Source: Paenibacillus sp. OVF10
GTDB taxonomy: Bacteria; Bacillota; Bacilli; Paenibacillales; Paenibacillaceae
Direction: 5' to 3'
DNA length: 64,000 nt
Assembly (NCBI GenBank): GCA_022836915.1
Contig: CP094668.1
Span: 6,944,001-7,008,000, forward strand
A program made the translations under genes and the position numbers. Under the pieces are notes generated by a model. It worked only from the letters and a program-made list of their open reading frames with translations. It ran no database searches and was not told where the DNA came from. Positions within the stretch are counted from its first letter, which is position 1. Each line of letters starts with the position of its first letter. Below, one piece after another: positions 25,201-34,053 of the stretch.

Positions 25201-25227
25201 AAACAACGTTTCTTTTTCAAAAGCCAT
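10282..25227 (-). CDS. pmxA: Polymyxin synthetase modules 6-9 (partial C-A-T-E, then three C-A-T modules and a terminal C)
   Basis: Giant synthetase of about 4,980 residues. Module 6: half C domain, A (24457-22990, pocket DAWIVGAIVK, hydrophobic, Leu/Phe-like), carrier with GGDS, epimerase with HHAVVDGVSW. Module 7: C (QHILMDGW), A (19934-18500, DGFLLGLVYK, aliphatic, Leu/Ile-like), T. Module 8: C (HHIISDG), A (about 16830-15180, DVGEISAIDK, Dab), T. Module 9: C (HHIISDG), A (about 13540-11880, same Dab code), T. It ends with a further C domain (HHIVSDG) that hands on to pmxB. This matches D-Leu/Phe6-Leu/Ile7-Dab8-Dab9 of polymyxin B or E. The start at 25227 is chosen for its GAGGGG ribosome site; an in-frame start at 25320 lacks one. 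Frame breaks lie near 24943-24951, 20234-20237, 17151, 15052, 11720 with a compensating one at 11614, 11030-11033 and 10737-10741. Confidence 0.9.
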
Positions 25228-26012
25228 CTGGATCGTTCCCCTCTCTTCATCGGTAAAAGCAATCCGGCGGAGCATATGCCAAAGCAACGCTCCAGCCTCG
25301 CTCATCTCCTTTTCAAACATCTGACAACAATATCAATGGCTTGCGCCATGTCACTGCTTGGATTGCCCAGTTGATCGCATGCGGCAATCCTCTGCCTAGC
25401 AGCTGTCCCCCTCGGCTCCCGTGCGTAAAGGACAACAACAAGCATCGTGCTACGCAAGAGATGCGGCTGCTTCGGACTCCTCTGCTTCAATATGATTGCT
25501 GCGGACGAGCCACCCGAAGACGGGATTTGGTTTAACATGGGGTTCGGAACTGGATTTGGGGATAAACGACAAGGAATGTTCCTCCTGTCGATGTAAGGCT
25601 TGCCGCAGGGTTCCGGCCGTCCAGCAGGAAGTCGACCGTAATTCCTAATTTGGCACCCGACCTTTGACGAAGCCTATGTTTAAGGGGTATTGATACACTC
25701 TATGTACGATTTGCTTATTCCCCCACAGCCCTGGTGTGGATAAGTAAAGATTCGGCTGCGGGGTAGTGAGCTTTTCCTGACGATTAAATTTAACGAGGGT
25801 ACTGCATGAGACTCAAGGAATGCTCCGTATGACATGAACGGGACTGCCCTTGGATTGGCGGAGAATTCCATGCTGATTGACGTTACCGCAGCTAGCATGA
25901 GGAGAAAGTCTTCCACTTAGGTGAAAGCGCTACCTTAACATCAAGTCCGCACGCCCTCTGGAAGGCACTTTCGTGCCTATTGCCGGGGGCGCGGCCATCG
26001 GCTTGGCCAAGC
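25228..26012. other. Gap between pmxA and ectB, no gene recognised
   Basis: About 785 bases with only short, unsupported reading frames. On the + strand a GTGCG motif near 25421, the usual 5' end of group II introns, opens a GC-rich structured-looking stretch, but I cannot identify intron domains with confidence. A short hairpin (AGGCAC, TTTC loop, GTGCCT) lies at 25963-25978 downstream of ectB; it has no T run. The promoter of the pmx operon must lie here, but no convincing -35/-10 pair was found. Confidence 0.4.
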
Positions 26013-27296
26013 TTAGGTTGTTACTAGCAAATCCTTGGTCTCCTGAGAGATCACCTGCTGCATACTGGACTTGATAATGTCGCAGCCGGCGGCCATATGC
26101 TCCATCGAGACGGTCAGCGGAGGCATGATCTTCAGTACACAGTCTCCTCTACCGGCTCTTTCAATGATGAGCCCGTTCTCGAAGCTGATATCCGTCACCC
26201 GCTTCGCCCCGGCTTCATCCATGAACCCCGAGACGTCAATGCCCCAGATCAGGCCGAGTCCACGGATGGCAATGGACGGATGCAGAGGCTTGATTTCTTG
26301 ATCAAGGAACGAGCGTACAAACTCTTCCTTCTGTTTCACCTGAGCTTCCAGTTCGGTTCTGTCCCGGTACTCGAGAGCAGCCTTCGCGGCCACAAAAGCC
26401 AGCTGGTTGCCGCGGAAGGTGCCGTTGTGCTCGCCCGGTGTCCAGATATCCAGTTCGGGCTTCAGCAGCAGGAGGGACATTGGCAGGCCGTATCCGCTGA
26501 TCGACTTCGACAGGGTAATGAGATCCGGTTCAATCCCCGCTCGTTCGAAGGAGAAGAATTCGCCTGTCCGCCCGCATCCTACTTGAATTTCGTCTGTAAT
26601 GAGCAGAATATCGTGCCTGCGGCAAAGCTGCTGCAGCTCGCGTAGCCACTGCACGTCGACAACGTGAATTCCGCCTTCGGCTTGTACCGTTTCAAGCAGG
26701 ATCGCGGCCGGCTTGTCGATTCCGGAGTGCGAATCAGTCAGGATATTCTCGATATAGCCGAGCGTATCCATTTCTGCGAAAGCCCCGCTCGGGTGCGGCA
26801 TGAACGTAACTCCGTCCAGAGGAAGCCCCGCCCCTTCTCTCATAGACTTGGAGCTTGTCGCCGACAGACTGCCGAGCGACATGCCGTGGAAGCCACCCAT
26901 GAATGCGAATATTCCACTTCTCTTCTTCGCCTTGCGTGCGAGCTTCAGGGCCGCTTCCACCGCATTCGTCCCTGTTGGACCGCAGAATTGAAGCTTGTAA
27001 TTCAGCTTCTTTGGCTCCAGGATCCGCTCAGAGAAGCTCTGGATGAATTCACGCTTGGCCATTGTATACATATCCAGACCGTGCATAATCCGGTCGGAGG
27101 TCAAGTAATCGAGAACCCGGTCTTTAATATAATCGTTGTTATGGCCGTAATTGAGTGCCCCGGCACCTGCAAAGAAATCAATATATGCTCTTCCGTCCTC
27201 AGAATATAAAAGGTCTCCCTTGGCCCGGTCGAATACCACCGGAAAGCTTCTGCAGTAAGATCTTACGTTGGATTCCAGCTTTTCAAAAATGCTCAC
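26013..27296 (-). CDS. ectB: Diaminobutyrate-2-oxoglutarate aminotransferase
   Basis: A 427-residue class III pyridoxal-phosphate aminotransferase. It converts aspartate semialdehyde plus glutamate to L-2,4-diaminobutyrate. Visible marks are the GPTGTNAVEAALKLA cofactor region, the TDEIQVGCGRTG segment and the cofactor lysine in TLSKSISGYG. Length fits EctB. No ectA or ectC is alongside, so ectoine synthesis is not its local role. Its position beside a synthetase with several Dab modules indicates precursor supply for polymyxin. A GTG start at 27296 follows a GGAGG site. Base composition is high in GC like the pmx genes and unlike glmS. Confidence 0.93.
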   Translation of the reverse strand: MSIFEKLESNVRSYCRSFPVVFDRAKGDLLYSEDGRAYIDFFAGAGALNYGHNNDYIKDRVLDYLTSDRIMHGLDMYTMAKREFIQSFSERILEPKKLNYKLQFCGPTGTNAVEAALKLARKAKKRSGIFAFMGGFHGMSLGSLSATSSKSMREGAGLPLDGVTFMPHPSGAFAEMDTLGYIENILTDSHSGIDKPAAILLETVQAEGGIHVVDVQWLRELQQLCRRHDILLITDEIQVGCGRTGEFFSFERAGIEPDLITLSKSISGYGLPMSLLLLKPELDIWTPGEHNGTFRGNQLAFVAAKAALEYRDRTELEAQVKQKEEFVRSFLDQEIKPLHPSIAIRGLGLIWGIDVSGFMDEAGAKRVTDISFENGLIIERAGRGDCVLKIMPPLTVSMEHMAAGCDIIKSSMQQVISQETKDLLVTT

Positions 27297-27442
27297 TCAC
27301 TTCATCCTCCATCGGAATTGGGATAAGGTTGGCCCCATCTTTCTGAACCTTCCTTTCTGAACCTTCTGACGTCATGGAGCAACATATTCTAGGCTGTCAT
27401 TTTCCACAATTGTTGGTCCCCGCATGCCGGCTTGTTGGTTAG

Positions 27443-27454
27443 CCAGTATACTGG
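27443..27454. promoter_or_regulatory. 12-base perfect palindrome upstream of ectB
   Basis: CCAGTATACTGG lies about 150 bases ahead of the ectB start. It could be an operator for a dimeric regulator, but no regulator or known consensus is recognised. Confidence 0.3.
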
Positions 27455-27535
27455 TCTCTCGCACACAGCTTGGATGGGTATAAAAAACCCTACAATTCCA
27501 TTTATTAGAATAATAGGGAATAAGACCTAGGTTGA

Positions 27536-27544
27536 ATTATATCA
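27536..27544 (-). promoter_or_regulatory. Possible extended -10 promoter element for ectB
   Basis: On the minus strand TGATATAAT, an extended -10, sits about 240 bases ahead of the ectB start in AT-rich DNA. The matching -35 is poor, so this is only a candidate. Confidence 0.3.
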
Positions 27545-27907
27545 AAATTTACAAGAATGTATAGTGATTTTTTTGTTAAATATAGTCATTATATTGTTAA
27601 ATTTGGTTCTTAAAACATAATGTGTTAACATTTTTCGTTAAAAAAAGTGAATGGAGAAGAAACGTTGGGAATGATTTGACATCAATCGAGGAATTAGACG
27701 AGTGTTGACATTCAGCCATTGAACAGGTAAATTTGGTATATATTCCCTTAAAATATTCTTTGCCGGTGTTCCGATTCCTTGCACTTTGTAATAACTTAAC
27801 ATGATTACCTGACCAATTTCTGAAAGCCTGGTTGGAAACTGGCCACAGCGTCCGCACGGATGGCAGCCGACATAGTTGTGTATCACGCCTTCTTCTCTGC
27901 TCCTCCT

Positions 27908-28109
27908 CATCAAACCGTGCGTGAGGTTTTCCCTTATACGCTATCCGATGTCCTTCACTCATTTACATACAGATTACAATAGCGTTCTGGATCCAAGTTG
28001 AACGGACAATGATTCACTTCGCGCATAGGCTCCTTCATCGTGCGCATTGTTGCTTCTTGGCATACCATTTTGTGAGTCGCTGAAGGATGTACCAGTCACG
28101 TTTAATCAC
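27908..28109 (-). mobile_element. Decayed group II intron remnant (maturase C-terminal tail plus domain V-like hairpin)
   Basis: On the minus strand 28109-28035 encodes a 24-residue end, with segments such as RDWYILQRLTKWYAKK, that resembles the C-terminus of group II intron maturases. About 90 bases on, 27945-27908 reads like domain V: GGGAAAACCTCACGCACGG, with a GAAA loop and 3' strand, but the 5' strand is mismatched. The maturase end followed by domain V is the normal order at an intron 3' end. No further maturase sequence was seen upstream, so the element is a dead fragment. The family assignment is by pattern recognition only. Confidence 0.5.
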
Positions 28110-28382
28110 CTTTCTTTATTATTCAAATGATCTCATATGCCCGATCTGCATCCTGCTTGAGGATATTTTGGCACTTACGAGTTGCGAATGTTGATGACTC
28201 TCTTTAAAAAGTTGATTCCATTCGTGCACGAAGAATATTTCAAATGTGAGAATTACAAAAAGATACTCTTCCTAAGGTACTCTATAATCTGGTGAATTTT
28301 CGTTCAATGAATGACCGCAATTTACAATGCAAAAACACAAATAAGATGGTTCTAATATTCAGAACCACCCTCCTGAAACATC

Positions 28383-28414
28383 AAAAAAGTCCTGACGACT
28401 TAGAGTCATCAGGA
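28383..28414 (-). terminator. Terminator of glmS
   Basis: On the minus strand GTCCTGATGACT pairs with AGTCGTCAGGAC across a short loop, followed by TTTTTT. It lies about 155 bases after the glmS stop. Confidence 0.85.
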
Positions 28415-28567
28415 CCATAATTTTGTTCATACTTTATTAGTTTACTGAATCTATTGATTAACCCATTTATCCATGTCATTGGACAATAGTTCGTGTAGTT
28501 CCATACTTTTGTTAATGGTTCTACACTTATTTATCATTGGACAATAAACTAATTTGTACAGAATACC

Positions 28568-30400
28568 TTACTCAACCGTTACACTTTTCGCCAGGTTACG
28601 TGGTTTATCCACATCATGCCCCAGTGCCAGGGAAGCATAGTATGCCAGCAATTGCAGAGCAACTACAGACAAAGCAGGGCTAAGCAGTGGCAACGTCTTA
28701 GGAATCGCAAATGCTTGGTCTACGGATTTCAGCAATGGTGCTACGTGCTCTTCGTACGTAATTGCCAATACATCTGCACCACGTGCTTTTACTTCCTTAA
28801 TGTTGCTCACTGTTTTCTCAAGTACGTTCTCCTGCGTTGCCAGGGCAATAACAGGGATACCGTCTTCGATCAATGCAAGCGTACCGTGTTTCAACTCACC
28901 CGCAGCATACGCTTCGGAGTGAATATAAGAAATCTCTTTCAGCTTCAAAGATCCTTCTTGAGCTACTGCATAGTCAAGACCACGACCAATGAAGAAGAGA
29001 TGTTCATGTTTGGAGATTTGCTCTGCATACCCTTTGATTGCCTCCGCTTGCTCCAACATGGATTCCACTTGCTCAGGCAATGCTTGCATCGCTGCCAGCG
29101 TGTGTGCAATCTCTTCTGCAGATTGAGTACCACGAACTTGTGCAAGGTACAGACCAAGCAAGTTGAAAGCAATCAACTGCGAAGTATACGCTTTGGTAGA
29201 AGCTACTGCAATCTCAGGACCTGCCAATGTTGCGATAACATCATCTGCATCACGTGCAATGGAGCTGCCCACTACGTTTGTGATTGCCAGTACATGTGCA
29301 CCATTGGATTGTGCTTCACGCAATGCAGCAAGCGTATCGGCAGTTTCACCGGATTGGCTCACTACGATTACAAGTGTATCTTTGTGCACGATTGGGGAAC
29401 GGTAACGGTACTCGGAAGCCACATCTGTTTCAACCGGAATACGTACCAATTGCTCAATCACTGTACGTCCAACCAGACCTGCATGGTACGCTGTACCACA
29501 TGCAATAATTTGAACGTTACGGATATTTTTAATTTGTTCTTCAGTCATTTTCAACTCAGGAAGTTGAACTTTTTTGCCTTCATTATCGATGCGACCCAGC
29601 ATAGTATCACGATATGCTTTTGGTTGCTCATGAATTTCTTTCAGCATGAAGTGCTCAAATCCGCCTTTTTCTGCGGTTACAGCATCCCAATCGACACGAA
29701 TCATTTCCCGAGAAATAAAGTTGCCTTCAATCGTCATCAATTCGACAGCATCATGTGTCAATACAGCCATTTCACCATCATTCAGAATGTACACGTTACG
29801 TGTATGTTCCAGAATTGCAGGGATGTCGGAACCAATGAAGTTCTCGCCTTCACCAATACCAATAATCAATGGGCTTGCTTGACGCACAGCTACGAGTTTC
29901 TCAGGCTCATGCTCTGTCAATACACCCAGTGCAAATGCGCCACGCAACAACGTGATCACTTTTTGTACTGTTTTGACGATATCACCATTGTATTCACGTG
30001 CGATCAGGTGAGAGATAACCTCAGTATCTGTCTCGGAAGTGAACGTGTGACCTTGAGCCATCAATTCGTCCTTCAGATCCAGGTAGTTCTCAATAATACC
30101 GTTATGCACAACAGAGAACTTCTGGCTTCCATCCGTGTGTGGATGAGAGTTCTCATCCGATGGTTTACCATGAGTTGCCCAACGTGTGTGTCCGATTCCG
30201 GCATTACCTACCAGTGGTGCACCATCCAGCTTGGCTTCAAGGTTCGCAAGACGACCAAGAGCTTTCGTGATTTGCAGACCTTCTGGTGTAAATACCGCGA
30301 TACCTGCAGAATCATAACCACGATACTCAAGTTTCTTCAATCCTTCGACCAATACCGATTGAGTGTTCTTATTACCAATATATCCAACAATACCGCACAT
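28568..30400 (-). CDS. glmS: Glutamine-fructose-6-phosphate aminotransferase (isomerising)
   Basis: A 610-residue enzyme that makes glucosamine-6-phosphate, the first step towards UDP-GlcNAc for peptidoglycan. The N-terminal glutaminase domain starts MCGIVGYIG with Cys2 as nucleophile once Met is removed. It has the GHTRWATHG and HNGIIENY motifs. Two SIS sugar-binding domains follow, and the protein ends in the family's conserved KSVTVE tail. The 5' untranslated region carries a glmS ribozyme, so expression is expected to fall when glucosamine-6-phosphate is high. It lies downstream of glmM, separated by the long leader. Intact reading frame. Confidence 0.97.
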   Translation of the reverse strand: MCGIVGYIGNKNTQSVLVEGLKKLEYRGYDSAGIAVFTPEGLQITKALGRLANLEAKLDGAPLVGNAGIGHTRWATHGKPSDENSHPHTDGSQKFSVVHNGIIENYLDLKDELMAQGHTFTSETDTEVISHLIAREYNGDIVKTVQKVITLLRGAFALGVLTEHEPEKLVAVRQASPLIIGIGEGENFIGSDIPAILEHTRNVYILNDGEMAVLTHDAVELMTIEGNFISREMIRVDWDAVTAEKGGFEHFMLKEIHEQPKAYRDTMLGRIDNEGKKVQLPELKMTEEQIKNIRNVQIIACGTAYHAGLVGRTVIEQLVRIPVETDVASEYRYRSPIVHKDTLVIVVSQSGETADTLAALREAQSNGAHVLAITNVVGSSIARDADDVIATLAGPEIAVASTKAYTSQLIAFNLLGLYLAQVRGTQSAEEIAHTLAAMQALPEQVESMLEQAEAIKGYAEQISKHEHLFFIGRGLDYAVAQEGSLKLKEISYIHSEAYAAGELKHGTLALIEDGIPVIALATQENVLEKTVSNIKEVKARGADVLAITYEEHVAPLLKSVDQAFAIPKTLPLLSPALSVVALQLLAYYASLALGHDVDKPRNLAKSVTVE

Positions 30401-30689
30401 AGTTTATTTCCTCCGTTTGTATATGATACTGTGTCACGAAGAGAAACAGGCAGAGGCGGCATATCGGAAAAATGAGTGATTGCCTAGCGTTTCATGAATA
30501 CTTGGTACTTATTCAATTATCAATGATCAGAGCGACCTCGTGTCGCCCCGCAGTCATCATAAGCTGTTATGAATGCAATCATGAATGTACATCATTTTCC
30601 CGTCCGCGTACTGTTTACGCTCTTCACGCACATTCATTTGAATTTTAATTTAACTCTTGCACCTGCACCGGCGCGTTGTGTGGACAGTC

Positions 30690-30880
30690 ACCTATCCATT
30701 TTCCGCAATCCGGTTTACGGCTCTGGTGCTTCACCGGGAGGTCCCCGCCGAACAATCCGAACACCTCCACCTCGTCAGCTTGATTGCCGTTGATCTTAAT
30801 CAGCCGTTCTTCAACCCGAAGAAATCCTGATCAACATCATCCCGCGCAACTCCAAGCTCTGGCGCTTGTGTAACTGTAAC
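30690..30880 (-). ncRNA. glmS ribozyme-riboswitch
   Basis: Located in the long leader of glmS. On the minus strand it shows AGCGCCAGAGCTTGG, with the predicted cleavage between A at 30866 and G at 30865. This is followed by GACGAGGTGGAGG, then TTCGGCGGGGACCTCC and AGAGCCGTAA. These match the conserved core and pseudoknot segments of glmS ribozymes in Bacillus. It self-cleaves on binding glucosamine-6-phosphate and destabilises the glmS message. The 3' boundary is approximate. Confidence 0.9.
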
Positions 30881-31147
30881 CTTACGTTCCTCACTTTCTG
30901 TGTCTGAATGACGACTCCACTCATTATATGCACGTCAGGTCCATTTTGCAATGGAGCAAAGTACCTGTGACAATTTTAGCATATTTACCTACAATCCCGA
31001 CCGGATAAACGGACCTATGGTCTCATCAGGCCGGGACGCAGGAATATCCATGCATAAGTCCTAAATCATATTATATTAAGCCTCGTTCTAAACAACAATT
31101 CCCTTAAGAGAACCGTACGCAGAAGGTATCTCTTACATCTTCCAGTC

Positions 31148-32488
31148 CTATACCAGTTCTTTTTGCACTACATCTGCGATTTGAGACACAAATTGTTCAA
31201 GTTCGTTTTTATCTGGTCCTTCCGCCATAACACGGATAAGAGATTCAGTACCTGAAGCACGAACGAGTACACGTCCATTATCACCGAGTTGTTGTTCTAC
31301 TGTAGCAATAGCTTGCTCGATTGCAGCATTGCCCTCGTATTTGCTCTTATCTTCAACACGCACATTCACCAATACTTGTGGGTACTGGGTCATTAGCGCT
31401 TTTAGTTCACTCAGTTTTTTACCGGAAGCCTTGAGCGTATCCACGAGTTGAATCGCAGTCAGCATACCGTCTCCAGTTGTATTGTAATCCAGGAAAATAA
31501 CATGGCCAGATTGTTCTCCACCCAAGTTGTAACCGCCGCGACGCATTTCCTCCATCACATAACGGTCACCTACTGCCGTTTTAGCTGTTTTCAGTGCAAG
31601 TTTCTCCGTTGCTTTGTAGAATCCGATGTTACTCATAACGGTCGATACAACGGTACTGTCCTTCAACTTGCCTGCACGATTCATCGCATCACCGCAGATA
31701 CACAGAATGAAGTCTCCATCCACCTCAGCGCCTGTCTCATCAATAGCAATAAGACGATCCGCATCCCCGTCAAAAGCAAGACCCAGATCTGCCTTATGTT
31801 TGAGCACTTCTTGTTTCAGGTTCTCTGGATGAGTTGATCCACATTGCTCATTAATATTCAGGCCGTTAGGCTCAGCGCCAATGGCAATGACTTCTGCACC
31901 TAGTTCACTGAACAATTTTGGTGCCAGTTCATAAGCTGCTCCGTTTGCACAGTCCAAAACAATTTTAAGTCCAGAGAACGATTCATTTACAGTCGTTTTC
32001 AGGAAATCAAGGTAACGATAACGGGATTCTTCATCTGTCGTTACAGTACCCAGCCCGCCACCAACTGGCCGTGGCAATTGATCTGTCTCCGCATCCATCA
32101 GTTCTTCAATCCGGTTCTCTGTTTCATCAGACAGTTTGAAGCCATCTCCACCAAAGAACTTGATTCCGTTATCCTCAACCGGATTGTGGGAAGCCGAGAT
32201 CATCACGCCCGCGTCAGCTTTCAACAAACGTGCAATATACGCCACTCCCGGAGTGGATACAACGCCCAGACGGATCACATCAGCGCCAATGGACAACAGG
32301 CCTGCAACCAGTGCGGATTCCAACATCAATCCCGAGATACGAGTATCCATGCCGATAACCACTTTTGGTCTTTCCACACCACCTGCAAGCACGTAACCAC
32401 CACAACGTCCAATGCTGTAAGCCAGCTCTGCCGTTAACTCTTTATTGGCAACCCCTCTTACACCGTCTGTACCAAAATATTTCCCCAT
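31148..32488 (-). CDS. glmM: Phosphoglucosamine mutase
   Basis: A 446-residue enzyme that interconverts glucosamine-6-phosphate and glucosamine-1-phosphate on the way to UDP-GlcNAc. The active-site serine is Ser100 in ISASHNP, the metal loop is DGDADR, the sugar-binding loop GGEQSGH and the phosphate-binding end VRASGTES. Start ATG at 32488. It follows cdaR by 72 bases in the widespread cdaA-cdaR-glmM operon. Members of that operon are known to interact, linking c-di-AMP and cell-wall precursor supply. Confidence 0.97.
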   Translation of the reverse strand: MGKYFGTDGVRGVANKELTAELAYSIGRCGGYVLAGGVERPKVVIGMDTRISGLMLESALVAGLLSIGADVIRLGVVSTPGVAYIARLLKADAGVMISASHNPVEDNGIKFFGGDGFKLSDETENRIEELMDAETDQLPRPVGGGLGTVTTDEESRYRYLDFLKTTVNESFSGLKIVLDCANGAAYELAPKLFSELGAEVIAIGAEPNGLNINEQCGSTHPENLKQEVLKHKADLGLAFDGDADRLIAIDETGAEVDGDFILCICGDAMNRAGKLKDSTVVSTVMSNIGFYKATEKLALKTAKTAVGDRYVMEEMRRGGYNLGGEQSGHVIFLDYNTTGDGMLTAIQLVDTLKASGKKLSELKALMTQYPQVLVNVRVEDKSKYEGNAAIEQAIATVEQQLGDNGRVLVRASGTESLIRVMAEGPDKNELEQFVSQIADVVQKELV

Positions 32489-32560
32489 GATTTAACTCCT
32501 TCTATTCGCATCATATACGAGCACTATTATTATTTTTTGAGAATTTTAAAATTAGAACGT

Positions 32561-34053
32561 TTACGGATTCGCGCCACTTTTACTGCCAGTACCGCTGTTA
32601 TTATTATTTAAATTACCTCGACTGCTTGTGCTCCCCTGTTGACCCTGATCCTGAGTATCCGTATTCGATTCCGTTTCTTCTTCATCAGGAACAGGCTCCG
32701 TTTCCCCATTTTCGACCTCGGCTGGTGAAGGGTCAGGTGCTACCGTTCCCTCGTCAGTCGGATCTTCGCTAGGAGTAGTTGTGGTGTCTTCAGCCTTTTC
32801 GCTAATTTTGACCGTTGCACTCAGAGCATTGGATGATTCATCCAGTTTGGCATAACGGGGCAGGTCGGCTTCAAGCTTGATCTCATGCGTTCCGACCGCA
32901 AGTCCAGTGAGATCCCCGGTCAACGTGAGATCATCACTACTTAGACCCTCAAGCATACTAGCTGAGCCTGTGAGTGTAAGGTTCAGACCGCCGCTTCTAG
33001 GCGTAACCAGCGTCCCTTCCAGTCCATTCCCCGCACCGGTAAGTGTGATGGGGACGTTCGGAAAGACTTTGGTTGTCTCCTCTGCCTCGTCAAATGGTGA
33101 TATGGTTACCTTGATCTGAATCGAACTAGGCTCGATTTTCTCAAAACCGGAAGGCGGCGTCAAGTCCACGTTAACTGTCGATGTACCCGACTGATCAAAC
33201 TGTGTAAGATCAAGGGTTACTTGGTCGTAGGCCTGTATACCCGCAAGCGCATCCTCTGAACCATAAACCGAGACTTCTTTCACGCTTGGCTCTACCGTGG
33301 AGAGTACCAGGCCTTCCGGAAGCTGTCCCGAATATTTGATTCTTAAGGGTACAGATGTATAGGGCTGATTGACCGGAACTCGGACTTCAACCGTTTGAGG
33401 CGTTATAATCGCATTTTCAAGGACCTTGCCTTCAGCATCGTATGCTTGAAGTTTCACTTTTTCTGTATGACATCTTCCTTGGCATCTTTCACGCTCACAC
33501 TGCCCTGGACCTTCGCTACAGCCTCGAGCTGTCCTTCGGGCAGAGTTACCTTAACCGGCGTCGAAGGTTCAATTACGGGCGTTCCAGCGCTGTATCCGGC
33601 GGATGGTTCCCCTTCGGGTACAATATTCACATTGAAGGATTTGGTGCCCAATTTTTCTACATTCACCGTAACCATGGAAGGTTCCATGCTGACCACTTCT
33701 ACCCCGGAAGGCAAATCAGGTACAAGTGGCAGTGTATTGGACCCATCTTTCACCTGACTCAGATCGACCAGTACTTTGTAATCGTCATTCGTAAAAATCG
33801 ATGTTAGCATCGAGCGCTGTCCTTTGATCTCCAGCCGGACCTCATCCGTACTTAATGAAGTAAGCACATAACTGTTGCTGTCTAATCCATAAGGTTGAAC
33901 AGGCACCGTACGTTCCACAACCTTGTTGGTTGTCCCTGTTGTAATCGTAGGTGTGGTTGGTACTTCATCCAGATGAATCATGAACCAGAGCAGCAGGCTC
34001 ACCGCAAGCGCAAGTATTTTGGCAAAGTTATTATTGTTAAACCACTTATCCAT
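32561..34053 (-). CDS. cdaR: CdaA regulatory protein, YbbR repeats (one frame break)
   Basis: Membrane-anchored regulator of the diadenylate cyclase CdaA. An N-terminal membrane segment (ILALAVSLLLWFMIHL) is followed by about four YbbR beta-repeats and a low-complexity tail rich in Glu, Thr and Pro. The start is set at 34053 (MDKWFNNNNF), with a GGGAGG ribosome site inside the end of cdaA. The frame breaks at 33458-33462, a T run on the + strand. Restoring one base joins DVIQKK directly to VKLQAYDAEG. I treat the break as a sequence error because both halves are well conserved. Confidence 0.9.

Larger units (their letters stand above)
27297..28382. other. AT-rich non-coding junction between ectB and glmS
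   Basis: Apart from the ectB upstream elements and the intron remnant, this stretch has no supported gene. It separates the GC-rich peptide locus from the lower-GC backbone. Confidence 0.6.

Noticed and set aside
25963..25978. AGGCAC-TTTC-GTGCCT hairpin as the ectB terminator
   Set aside because: Short stem with no T run on the minus strand; kept only as a note in the gap entry.
27597..27962. A 121-residue minus-strand frame containing KGKPHARFDE
   Set aside because: This motif is what the domain V region of group II introns gives when translated, so it supports the intron reading rather than a protein.
28616..30475. A 619-residue open frame on the + strand opposite glmS
   Set aside because: Mirror of an unmistakable glmS in the complementary strand. 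The Cys/Phe/Gln-rich product resembles no protein and has no ribosome site.
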